DNA of 64,000 bases. It comes from Lentisphaeria bacterium (GTDB lineage Bacteria > Verrucomicrobiota > Lentisphaeria > Victivallales > Victivallaceae). Position numbers and translations under genes: made by a program. How positions within the stretch are numbered: position 1 is the first letter of the stretch; every line of letters begins with the position of its first letter. The DNA is taken from NCBI GenBank assembly GCA_022009855.1, contig CP091727.1, positions 4,278,001 to 4,342,000 of the forward strand. The letters are read 5' to 3'. The notes beneath the pieces were generated by a model that saw only the letters and a program-made list of their open reading frames with translations, was not told the origin of the DNA and did not search any database. Below, in pieces: positions 31,240 to 40,538 of this stretch.

Positions 31240-32390
31240 ATGTTGTACAGCTACAGCTTCCAGAACAAGAAACGCGACCTCTCGGACATCCTTTCGACCG
31301 TCATCAAAGACGAGCCTCGCTTCATCTCCAACTTCAAGCCGGTGGAAAACGCCACGCAGCAGAAACATGAATGGCTCGAAGATCAGATCGCCGGGCGGAG
31401 CGTCACCGCCTCAACCGTCACCGAAGCCGGTGTGGTCACGCCCGCCGACTCCTCCTTTTCCGGAATCAAAATCGGTACGCTGCTGGTGGTGCGGAACGAT
31501 TCGGCGCTCTTCCGGGTGACCGCGCTCGACGACGCCACCTTCACCGTCGCCCTCGTCGCCGCGAACGGTTCCCAGAAGACGATGCCGGAGGACGGCGACG
31601 TGCTCAACATCGTCTCCACTCCGGTCGCGGAGGAAGCAACCCGGGCGACGGCGACGAAACCGGCATCACCGGTGCGAGCGAATACAACTGCTGCCAGATC
31701 TTCCGCAAGGACATCATCCTCTCCGGAACCGCGCTGGCGATCAACGTCTTCGGTTCGGCGGACAACCAGCTCAACCGTCAGACCGCCTTCGCGCTCGGCG
31801 AACTCGCCCGCGACCTCAACCGTGTCGCCCTCTTCGGCCGCCGGGTCGAGGCGACGGCGACCACCCGCGGAGAAGCGGGGGGCCTCTACTTCTTCGGCAC
31901 CCGTTCGAATTCGCCCGCGATCGACGCGCTCACGACGAAGCTGGACAGCACACTGGTCAACGACGCCGCCCAGGCGGTCATGGGCGCGGGCGGCGATCCG
32001 ACCCAGATTCTCTGTTCGCCCGGACAGGCGCGCGTCCTCTCCTGCGAATACAAGAACCAGCTTCAGATCCTCCGTTCCGACGACCGGCGCGGCGCCTACG
32101 TCGCAGTCGTGGTCAACGAGATCAACGGGCGCGGCATGACCATCATGGCCGATCCGGATGTGCCGGACACCGACGTCTGGGTGCTCGATCCTGCCGGGTT
32201 CGGACTCTCCAGTCTGAACGGGCGCGCCATCACCGATACCGACGCCCCCCCGAAGGGGTTCGATGGAATCAAACGGATGGCGCTCGGCGAACTCACTTTC
32301 GTCTTCCGGAATGCGGCGCAGCGGATCTGCCGCATCTCCAATCTGCAGGCGAGCAGTGAGGCGCTGGCCGCCATCAAGGCGGGCAACTGA
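31240..32390 (+). CDS. SU10-type (DUF5309-like) major capsid protein
   Basis: HK97-fold coat protein by pattern: KRDLSDILSTVIKDEPRFIS with QKHEWLEDQIAG at the N-terminus (SU10 family coat proteins show a similar HEW block), then SEYNCCQIFRKDIILSGTAL, DNQLNRQTAFALGELARDLN RVALFG and GYFFGT-like GGLYFFGTRSNS. C-terminus LGELTFVFRNAAQRICRISN. About 383 residues, normal for the family. One shift near 31650. AAGGAG precedes the ATG. No portal, terminase, prohead protease or tail gene is found within 20 kb either side. It could be a domesticated capsid, a decayed prophage or a gene-transfer-type particle. Confidence 0.82.
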
Positions 32391-32396
32391 TCCCGA

Positions 32397-32433
32397 GACG
32401 GCGCGGGATTTAGCCTTTCCGCGCCGTCTTTTT
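32397..32433 (+). terminator. Intrinsic terminator immediately after the capsid gene
   Basis: 10-bp perfect stem (GACGGCGCGG 32397-32406 with CCGCGCCGTC 32419-32428) then TTTTT, 7 bp after the capsid stop. It would leave the next gene with reduced or separate expression. Confidence 0.9.
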
Positions 32434-32448
32434 CCTGAGAGGAGAATC

Positions 32449-32820
32449 ATGAAGATGGATATCGAAGAACTTTTTCCGGAAGCGGAACAGTATTTCGCCA
32501 CCCACCTCGACTCCGCCGAGTGGAATGCGCTCCCGGAGGAACGGCGGCGCGGCGCGCTCGTCACCGCCGAAGTCGATCTTGTTGCTCTGACCGGAAACCG
32601 GCTCGATCCGGAGAACGTCCGCCACCGAAACGCGGTGTTTGAACAGGCGCTCTACTTGACTCGCCTCCCCTCCCCGGCAGACCGGTTCTCGCCTCCGAGG
32701 AGATCAGCGGGCTGGGCGGCCGGAGCTGGCAGAGACAGGAGTCGTCGGAGTTTTCGCCGCGCGCGCCTCCGGCTGCTGGATGAACTGCTGCGTCCGGAAC
32801 CACACCTTCTCCGGGGCTGA
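32449..32820 (+). CDS. Phage neck/head-completion (head-tail adaptor)-like protein
   Basis: MKMDIEELFPEAEQYFATHL, WNALPEERRRGALVTAEVDL, RNAVFEQALYLTRLP, then VLASEEISGLGGRSWQRQES and LRLLDELLRPEPHLLRG after shifts near 32675 and 32750. The helical N-terminus followed by a Gly/Ser loop and RALRLLxxLL tail is the layout of small phage head-completion or DnaT-like adaptor proteins placed just after the coat gene. About 123 residues. GAGAGGAGA precedes the ATG. Function rests on pattern and gene position. Confidence 0.5.
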   Translation: MKMDIEELFPEAEQYFATHLDSAEWNALPEERRRGALVTAEVDLVALTGNRLDPENVRHRNAVFEQALYLTRLPSPADRFSPPRRSAGWAAGAGRDRSRRSFRRARLRLLDELLRPEPHLLRG

Positions 32821-32840
32821 CATCGGCATTCCGGAAGCTG

Positions 32841-32890
32841 TCCCGCATCCGTTTCCGCCGGGAACGGACGCGGGATGGCTTGTATTTTTT
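32841..32890 (+). terminator. Terminator closing the capsid cassette
   Basis: Stem TCCCGC-a-TCCGTT (32841-32853) with AACGGA-c-GCGGGA (32863-32875), followed by a T-rich stretch including TTTTTT at 32885-32890. The T run overlaps the cysK -35 region. Confidence 0.7.
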
Positions 32891-32907
32891 CTCCCGGGCA
32901 CTATATT
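32880..32907 (+). promoter_or_regulatory. Promoter of cysK
   Basis: TTGTAT (32880-32885), 16-bp spacer, TATATT (32902-32907), 45 bp before the ATG. Confidence 0.6.
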
Positions 32908-32951
32908 GTAAGGACCAGAACTTACATCTGCAACTTCAGGAGGAGGACACC

Positions 32952-33874
32952 ATGGGCAGAATCTTCGATCATATCACCGAACTGATCGGCAGCACGCCGC
33001 TGCTTCGCATTCACCGCCTCAACGACGGCAGGGCCGACGTGCTGGCGAAGGTGGAATATTTCAATCCGGGCGGCAGCGTCAAGGACCGGGTCGGCCTCGC
33101 GATGATCGAGGACGCCGAAGCGCGCGGCCTGCTCAAACCCGGTGCGCTGATCATCGAACCGACCAGCGGCAACACCGGCATCGGCCTCGCCCTTGCCGCC
33201 GCGGTCAAAGGCTACCGGCTGATCCCTCACCATGCCCGAGACGATGAGCGTCGAGCGGCGCAAACTGCTGGCAGCCTATGGTGCGGAACTGGTGCTGACC
33301 CCCGGCACCGCCGGGATGCAGGGTGCGATCGACCGCGCAGAAGAGCTGCATGCGGCCAATCCCGGCTCGTTCATTCCGCAGCAGTTCGGCAATCCGGCCA
33401 ATCCGCCATCCACCGCCGGACCACCGCGCAGGAGATCCTGCGCGACACCGACGGGGAAATCGACGCCTTCGTCGCCGGAGTCGGCACCGGCGGAACCCTG
33501 ACCGGCGTCGGGGAAGTTCTCAAGGAGAAGAATCCCGCCGTCAAGATCTTCGCCGTGGAGCCGGACACCTCCGCCGTGCTCTCCGGTGAGGCTCCCGGAG
33601 CGCACAAGCTGCAGGGTATCGGCGCCGGATTCGTGCCGAAGGTGCTCGACACCGACGTGATCGACGGCATTTTCAAAATCTCCGCAGAAGAGGCGGGCAA
33701 GTCGCCCGCGCGTCGGCGAAGGAGGAGGGGCTCCTCATCGGCATCTCCTCCGGTGCGGCGCTCGCGGCGGCGCTGAAGCTCAGCCGTGAGCCGGAGTGGG
33801 CCGGGAAACGGATCGTCGTCCTGCTGCCGGATTCCGGGGAACGCTATCTCTCCACCTGGCTCTTCGATAACTGA
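32952..33874 (+). CDS. cysK: Cysteine synthase (O-acetylserine sulfhydrylase)
   Basis: PLP enzyme making cysteine from O-acetylserine and sulfide. ITELIGSTPLLRIHRLND, PLP lysine in NPGGSVKDRVGLAMIE, EPTSGNTGIGLAL, the phosphate loop GVGTGGTLTGVGEVLKE and KLQGIGAGFVP, and GISSGAALAAALKL. About 307 residues. Shifts near 33225, 33410 and 33705. AGGAGGAG precedes the ATG. It has its own promoter, so the neighbouring capsid genes are not obviously linked to it. Confidence 0.93.
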
Positions 33875-33895
33875 GAGTGCGTTGCAAAGAAAAAA

Positions 33896-33937
33896 ATGAG
33901 CCGGAGCGCCACGTTCGCACTCCGGCTCATTTTTTTT
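33896..33937. terminator. Bidirectional terminator
   Basis: ATGAGCCGGAG (33896-33906) pairs with CTCCGGCTCAT (33920-33930), T run on the plus side and AAAAAA upstream for the minus side, between convergent cysK and valS. Confidence 0.88.
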
Positions 33938-33951
33938 GACACAAGCGGAAC

Positions 33952-36610
33952 TTACCGCAAGGAGTTGAGCATCTCCTCGGTCCGGGCAAGCTTTTCCTCC
34001 AGCTCGGCGAGGTGCGTTCTGGCGTCGGCAACCACCTGTTCCGGCGCTTTGGCCAGGAACCGTTCGTTGCTGAGTTTGGCACGGGAACCGGCGATCCAGC
34101 CCTGCAGTTCCTTCTGCTGTTTTTCCAGCTTCTTCCGCTCGGCGGCGACGTCGATCAGATCGGCCAGCGGCAGGTAGACCGTACCGAACCGGCAGAGCCG
34201 CGAGGGCGCCGCGCCGCGGGCGGCACTGTCGAAGTCGTCGAGCGAGAATTCGATCTCTTCGGCGTTGAGCAGGCTGCGGAGCGACGCTTCCTGTTCCCGG
34301 AAGAATGCCAGAGCGTCGGTGTCGACCGCCTTGACGTAGAACTTCACCTTCTTCCCGTCCGGAATGTTGTAGGAGGCCTTCAGGAAGCGGCCGCCGCGGA
34401 CCAGTTCGAACTTCCCCTCCACCCGTTCGAGTTCAGCGGGATCGGCGGAGCAGCACGCATCGGTCTCCGGAAACGGCTCGTACATGATCGAAGCCTCGTC
34501 GCCGACGAAACCCATCTGGTGCGCCAGCTCTTCGGTGATGAACGGCATGAAGGGGTGCAGCAGCCGGAGAATCCGGAACAATGCGTAGTCGAGCACCGCC
34601 AGCGCCCGCTCCTTCTCCGCGCCACCGGCGCGCATCGGAACCTTCTCCGCTTCGATGAACCAGTCGCAGAAGTTCGACCAGACCAGATCGTAAAGCTCGT
34701 GCGCGGCGGAGTGGAAACGAAATTCCGCCAGCGCCGTCGTAATCGAATTGATCGCCGCATCGAGCCGCGAAAGCATCCAGCGCTCGTCGCAGGAGAGCGA
34801 GGCGAGAACGGCCGGATCCAGCTCACGGAATCCGACGGAGACGCCCCCTGCATCTGGCGGAAACGGCAGGCATTCCACAGCTTGTTGGCGAAGTTCCGGC
34901 CGAGCTCGCATTTCTCGTTGCTGTAGCGGATGTCCATGCCGACCGGCGCGATGTAAACGATCGAGAACGGAGCGCGTCGGCGCCGTACTCCGCGATCACA
35001 TCGAGTGGATCGGGCGAGTTGCCGAGCGACTTGGAGAGCTTCCGCCCCTGTTCGTCGCGGATGATGCTGGTGAAGTAGACGTTCCGGAACGGGATCTCCT
35101 TCATGAATTCGCATCCGGCCATGATCATGCGGGCCACCCAGAAGAAGATGATGTCCGGGCCGGTCACCAGATCGCAGGTCGGATAGAAATATTTCAACTC
35201 TTCGGTCTCCTTCGGCCAGCCCATGATCGAGAACGGCCAGAGCCAGCTGCTGAACCAGGTGTCGAGCACATCCTCCTCCTGCCGCCACTTGCCGGGCGCG
35301 GTGGGCGCCTCCATGCCGACGTAGATCTCGCCGGTCTCGTCATTGTACCAGGCCGGAATGCGGTGTCCCCACCAGATCTGGCGGGAGATGCACCAGTCCT
35401 GAATGTTCTCCATCCAGTGGAAATAGGTCTTGCTCCACCGTTCGGGGTAGAATTTGATCTTGCCGGACTTCACCGCTTCGATCGCCGGTTTGGCCAGCTC
35501 CTTCATGTTGCAGAACCACTGGTAGCTCACCAGCGTCTCGATCGGCACATCGCCCCGTTCGGAGTAGCCGACCGCATGGCGGATGTCCTCGATCTTCTCG
35601 ACCAGCCCCTGCCCCTCGAGCAGTTTGACGCAGAGTTCGCGCGCCTCGAAACGGTCGAGCCCCTCGAACTTCTTCCCGCAGCGGGCGTTGAGCGAGGCGT
35701 CCGGATTCATGATGTTGATCACCTCCAGCCCGTGGCGGCGGCCGACTTCGAAGTCGTTCGGATCGTGGGCGGGGGTGATCTTCACGCAGCCGGTTCCCTT
35801 GGTCGGATCGGCATGCTCATCGGCGATGATCGGAATTTCCCGATCGGTGAGCGGCAGATGCACCATCTTGCCGATGAGATGTTTATAACGTTCGTCATTC
35901 GGATGCACCGCGACCGCGGTATCGCCGAACATCGTCTCCGGACGGGTGGTCGCCACCACCAGATACCCGGAACCGTCGGCGAGCGGATAGCGGAAGTGGT
36001 AGAACTTGCCGGGGACATCCTTGTAGATCACCTCCTCATCGGAGAGTGCGCTCTTGGCGACCGGACACCAGTTGATCATCCGCTGGCCGCGGTAGATGTA
36101 GCCTTTATGGTAGAGTTCGACGAAGACCTTGCGGACCGCTTCGGAAAGCCCCTCATCCATCGTGAAGCGTTCCCGCTCCCAGTCGCAGGAGCAGCCCAGC
36201 GTGCGGAGCTGGCGGATAATCTTGCCGCCGAACTCCCCTTTCCACTGCCAGACGCGGCGAATGAACTCCTCGCGGCCGAGCTCGTCGCGGCCGGTGTTCT
36301 CCTCTTTGCGCAGGTACTTTTCAACGCGCGCCTCGGTGGCGATGCCGGCGTGGTCGGTACCGGGGAACCAGCAGACCTCCTCACCCTTCATGCGGTGGTA
36401 GCGGCAGAGGATGTCCTGAAGCGTATTGTTGAGCACATGCCCGAGCGTGAGAATGCCGGTAACGTTCGGCGGCGGGATGACGATGGAATAGGGCTTCTTC
36501 TCCGGATTCGGCTTCCCGTGAAAATTCCCGGCCGCTTCCCATTTCGGGAACCATTTTGCTTCGACCTGAGCCGGTTCATAGGCTCTCGGCAACGGTTCTT
36601 GCGTACTCAT
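33952..36610 (-). CDS. valS: Valyl-tRNA synthetase
   Basis: Class I synthetase charging tRNA-Val. IPPPNVTGILTLGHVLNNTL is the HIGH region (here LGH), FPGTDHAGIATEARVEKYL the ValRS zinc/CP hallmark, TTRPETMFGDTAVAV the editing site, and GRKLSKSLGNSPDPLDVI the KMSKS loop. The C-terminal coiled coil (AAERKKLEKQQKELQGWIAG ...LEEKLARTEEMLNSLR) binds the tRNA elbow. About 885 residues. Shifts near 34970 and 34855. Start MSTQEPLPRAYEP at 36610. Confidence 0.96.
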
Positions 36611-36660
36611 TTTCTATCGCAGACTCCTGTTGATACATTCAGAATACAGATAAACCTCAT

Positions 36661-36689
36661 AATATAGCACACACTTCCGATTTTTTCAG
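36661..36689 (-). promoter_or_regulatory. Promoter of valS
   Basis: Minus strand CTGAAA (36689-36684), 17-bp spacer, TATATT (36666-36661), about 50 bp before the ATG. Confidence 0.6.
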
Positions 36690-36793
36690 CTGTGCATTTT
36701 TTTTTCAAGAGAAAATATTCGTTCCGCTCCCCCGGGACGGTTGCATTTAGCTGTTCCGGTTGTATGGTAAATAAAATATACTCCGGGAAAGAC

Positions 36794-38366
36794 ATGAAAC
36801 AGGATCGCACTCAGCTCGACCGTCTCACCCGCGAATTCATGGAACAGCACCCAGGCGGATGTGCTGTCAAAGTGGCTTCGCGAGGGCAGAAAATCTACTA
36901 TCTCGCCACCGCGCTGCTGCTGTTGCTGCTGCTCAAGTTCCGCTGGGATTACTTCATCTTTCTGGTCACCGGAATCCTGATGTTCTGGTATGCCGCAGCG
37001 GCGTTCTTCCGCGGCGGCGCTGCGCTGCTCTCCTGGTTCGGGCGCGGCGAAGAGATGGTAAGCGGGGAAGAGGCGGCCGCCATTCCGGCGGAGGAGCTGC
37101 CGGTCTACACCATTTTGCTGCCGCTTTATCATGAAGCGAACATCGCAGAGAAGATCGTCCGCAACATGGAGCGGCTCGACTATCCGCCGGAGAAGCTGGA
37201 CATCAAGCTGCTGCTCGAAGCGGACGACGAGGAGACCCGCAAAGCGCTGGAAAATGCGGGAATTCCTCCCTGCTGCGAAGTGATCGTCGTCCCGGACGCG
37301 CCGCCGAAAACCAAACCGCGCGCCTGCAATTTCGGTCTGGAGCGCGCCCGCGGCGAATTTTGCGTCATTTACGACGCCGAAGACGCTCCGGAACCGGATC
37401 AGCTCCGCAAGGCGGTGGCGGTATTCCGCCGCGACAAAAGCGGAAAACTGCTCTGTGTGCAGGCAAAACTCAACTACTTCAACGCGAAGTACAATCTTCT
37501 GACCCGACTCTTCACGGTGGAGTATTCCACCTATTTCGATCTCACGTTGAGCGGCTACAGCCTGTTCGGTCTGCCGCTGCCGCTCGGCGGGACCTCCAAC
37601 CACTTCCGTACCTCGGGACTCCGGGAGGTTGGCGGCTGGGATCCCTTCAACGTCACCGAGGACTGCGACCTGGGATTGCGTATCTACGAGCGGGGCTACC
37701 GCACCCGGCTGGTGAACTCCACGACGTATGAAGAGGCCAATTCCCAGCTGTGGAACTGGATGCGCCAGCGGTCACGCTGGGTCAAGGGATTCATCCAGAC
37801 CCATCTGGTCCACTACCGGAACCCCCTCCGGACCATGAAACGGCTGGGGGGTGTACGGAGCGTTCGGCGGCTTTCTCGCCGTCGGCGGCAGTGCGCTGAT
37901 GATGCTCACCAATCTGATTTTCTGGGCGGTACTGCTGCTCTATGCCGGACTTCTTCTGCACGGATCAGCGCACGGACTGGGATTTTTCGACCAGGTGGTC
38001 GGCCCCCATTCCATCGGCGACGGGTACCGGGGAATTCCGCTCGGTTCGCTCCATCTGCGGGCGTGGCCGCTGGTTTACGCCGGCCCCGGGGAAGATGCTT
38101 TCTGGTCGATTTTTTCGCAGATTTTTTTCGCCGGGTCCTTGATAATGTTCGCAGCAAACTTTATATTTATAGGGATTGGAGTTGCCGCCTGTGTCAAGCG
38201 GAAGTATTATGCTCTGATACCGGCGGCGTTGATCATGCCGCTGTACTGGCTGATGATTTCACTGGCGGCGTGGAAAGGGTTGTGGCAGATTTTCACCAAA
38301 CCGTTTTACTGGGAAAAGACCCGGCACGGCTTGACCGGTTCGCCGGAAGAGGAACAAAAAATATGA
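36794..38366 (+). CDS. Membrane family-2 glycosyltransferase (cellulose-synthase-like)
   Basis: Two N-terminal membrane helices (YYLATALLLLLLLKF, IFLVTGILMFWYAAAAFF), a cytosolic GT-A domain with YTILLPLYHEA, DDEE, YDAEDAPEPDQL (DxD), TEDCDLGLRIYERGY and the processive signature RQRSRWVKG (Q/RxxRW), then four more helices ending WLMISLAAWKGLWQIF. About 525 residues. Such enzymes polymerise UDP-sugars across the inner membrane. One shift near 37845. GGGAAAG precedes ATG 36794. Its stop overlaps the ATG of a pseudopilin gene by 4 bp. The product polysaccharide is unknown. Confidence 0.85.
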
Positions 38367-39067
38367 GAAAAATTTTACCCTGATTGAACTCCTCGTGGTC
38401 ATCGCCATCATCGCCATTCTGGCGGGTATTCTGCTGCCGGCTCTCAACCGTTCCCGGGAGAAGGCGCGCGACACCGCCTGCCTCAACAACCTCAAACAGT
38501 TCGGGCTGGCGCTGACCCAGTACCGCGGGGATCACCGCGACTGGATGGCGCCGTGGATCTCCCGGCTTTTCCCCCACCTACATGAGCAGCCGCAACATCT
38601 ATCACTGCGCCAAAGACGGCAATCCGCCGGACACCGCGCCGGAAAAATGGAGTTCCCGGCGGCTCGACGACATCCAGTATGAAAAATCCTACGACCGGCA
38701 GGGGAGCCTCGGCGTCTACTGGAAAATCAATCCCAACACCGACGTCACCAACGAGCCGGATACCGCCGTAAACAAGATCAGCTACTTCTACGAATTCAGC
38801 GATGCAAAATGCCAGTTCGGCACCGAAGAGGAGCTGGCATCGGATACCCTCAGCTGGCAGATGAAGAAGATCAAGGACATCCGTTCCGGCATCTGCAAGG
38901 AGGAAGGGCAGTTCAAGGACATCAAATACTCCACCATCCTGAGCTTCTTCCCGACCGTGCGCTGTTCCTGGCACATGGCCGACAAAGACAAACCGGTGTT
39001 CAACGTCTCCATTTCGGGGAACACCTTCTACAGCCGCGCCATGTGGGAACAGGGTTCCTGGCGCTGA
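38363..39067 (+). CDS. Pseudopilin-like protein coupled to the glycosyltransferase
   Basis: MRKN then FTLIELLVVIAIIAILAGIL and LPALNRSREKARDTACLNNL: class III prepilin signal and N-terminal helix. One missing A directly after the ATG (38370-38375) and a shift near 38575 break the frame. The globular part includes SSRNIYHCAKDGNPPDTAPE and ends WHMADKDKPVFNVSISGNTF, lacking the usual DGHV block in its normal form. Start overlaps the glycosyltransferase stop (ATGA), implying a shared role, perhaps in export or surface attachment of the polymer; that is inference. Confidence 0.75.
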
Positions 39068-39113
39068 CCGGCTTCCGCCGCACCCCCTCGCCTGATCGGC
39101 CGGGGGCTGGCGT

Positions 39114-39383
39114 CTACTTCAGTTCACCGCGGGCGCGCATACCGCGATAGCGGTAGGTGAGAACGAGGTCGGTACCGACCATCACCGCATTGAGAATGTA
39201 GAGTGCGATCACCCAGTCCGGATTGGCGATCTTGTAGATGATGCCGGAGAGGTAACCGATTTCGACCAGCTAGAGGAAGATCATGCTCTTCCCCACCGGA
39301 TTCTTCACCTTGATCGTCTTGCAGATCGAAGCAGGCCAGCTCGCACCGAAACAGACCATCATGATCGCTTCAAAAATATCCAT
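39114..39383 (-). pseudogene. Small membrane protein with an in-frame TAG
   Basis: Minus strand ATG at 39383: MDIFEAIMMVCFGASWPASI, CKTIKVKNPVGKSMIFL, then TAG (39272-39270, codon 38), then LVEIGYLSGIIYKIANPDWV IALYILNAVMVGTDLVLTYR YRGMRARGELK and a true stop at 39114. Without the TAG it is an 89-residue protein with three helices, resembling a conserved family of small PQ-loop-like membrane proteins. Reading frame is otherwise perfect on both sides. GAGAGAG lies just upstream of the ATG. The TAG may be a base error for a Leu/Trp/Gln codon, or a genuine nonsense mutation. Confidence 0.65.
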
Positions 39384-39577
39384 TTGCTCTCTCTCTTTCG
39401 CCTTTCCCGATTTTCAATGACAATCTGATTAATATACTTTGCCGGAAGGGCTTTTCAAGCGCAAAACGCCCGGGAACGGGTTGCAGCGGAGTGCGGCCGA
39501 TTGCAGCGCGGCTCCTGCACCTCAAAACATAGCGGCATTCCTCTTTCGACGCGCCGGTGAAAATCATTCCACGCGAC

Positions 39578-39606
39578 TGGAAAAATTCCGGTTGAAATGG
39601 TATATT
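39578..39606 (+). promoter_or_regulatory. Promoter of the aldose epimerase gene
   Basis: TGGAAA (39578-39583), 17-bp spacer, TATATT (39601-39606), 31 bp before the ATG. Confidence 0.5.
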
Positions 39607-39637
39607 CCCGAAAAGTCACCCGGGGATATCAAACAAT

Positions 39638-40538
39638 ATGCAGAACATCACCATTCAGCATGGCGGCTGGACCGCCGATTTCGCCCCCGATTCGGCGGCA
39701 GGATGATCCGCCTCCGCTGGAACGGATTCGATCTGCTGCGCCATCCGGAAACGGAAGATCAGCTGCGAGAAGGAATCTACGTCTACGGGATCCCGGTTCT
39801 TCTGCCGCCGAATCGGATCGACGCAGGAACCTTCAAATTTCACGGTCGACGCTATCAGCTTCCGCTCAACGAACCGTGGCGCAACAACCACCTGCACGGC
39901 GTAGTCGCCACCAGGGAGTGGGAGTTGCGGAATCGCTCCGCAAACGCCGTCTTGTTCGGATGCGGCGTAGAGGAGTCTGCCGGCCTGGGTGTGCCGTTCG
40001 ACGTGGAAATTCTCTATGAATTTTCCGGCAGCACGATGGTTCAGCGGACAACCGTACGGAACGGCGGAGAATTGCCGATGCCGTTCGGAATCGGATTTCA
40101 CACAGTGTTCCGTTCTCCGCGCCGGGCACGGCTGACCGCGGCGGAGTTCCGCTGGGAGATCGTGCGTCCCCGCTTTCTGGCGAGCGGCAGAAAACTCCCC
40201 TGGGACCAGTTCAACCCCAACGACTGGTTCGATCCTTCGAAACAGACGATCTCCTGCCACTTCCCGATGGAGACGAAGGAATTTGACGGGAAACCGTTCC
40301 GGGGGGCGCTGCTCGATTACGACGGCCTGCGGGTCCGTTACGAGAGCGGTCCGGAGTTCCGCCACTGGTGTTTGTGGAATCACGATCCCTCCGACGGCTT
40401 TCTCTGCCCGGAACCGATGAGCTGGCTGGTCAATGCCCCCAACCTCCCCCTTCCCCGGAGGAGACCGGTTTTCAGACGATCGCACCGCACGGTTCCTGGA
40501 ACGGCATCAACCGTATTTCCGTGGAGGAGCTTCAGTGA
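39638..40538 (+). CDS. Aldose 1-epimerase-like protein
   Basis: Galactose-mutarotase fold. Repaired start MQNITIQHGGWTADFAPDFG GRMIRLRWNGFDLLRHP; NNHLHGVVATREWEL has the catalytic His, PFGIGFHTVF the second His region, and FRHWCLWNHDPSDGFLCPEP MSWLVNAPN the C-terminal substrate loop. It ends TGFQTIAPHGSWNGINRISV EELQ. About 300 residues. Shifts near 39690 and 40445. It interconverts sugar anomers. The stop overlaps the GTG of the next gene (GTGA). Confidence 0.82.

Noticed and set aside
30586..32820. Complete prophage
   Set aside because: No integrase, terminase, portal, tail or lysis genes in the window and no attachment repeats seen.
30586..33874. Encapsulin with cysK as cargo enzyme
   Set aside because: Some encapsulins pair with cysteine-metabolism enzymes, but here the coat resembles SU10 phage capsids, a terminator separates the units and cysK has its own promoter. 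CysK shows no added targeting tail.
39114..39383. Pyrrolysine or selenocysteine-type recoding at TAG
   Set aside because: A hydrophobic membrane segment is an unlikely site, and no pyl genes or stem-loop support it; a base error or mutation is simpler.
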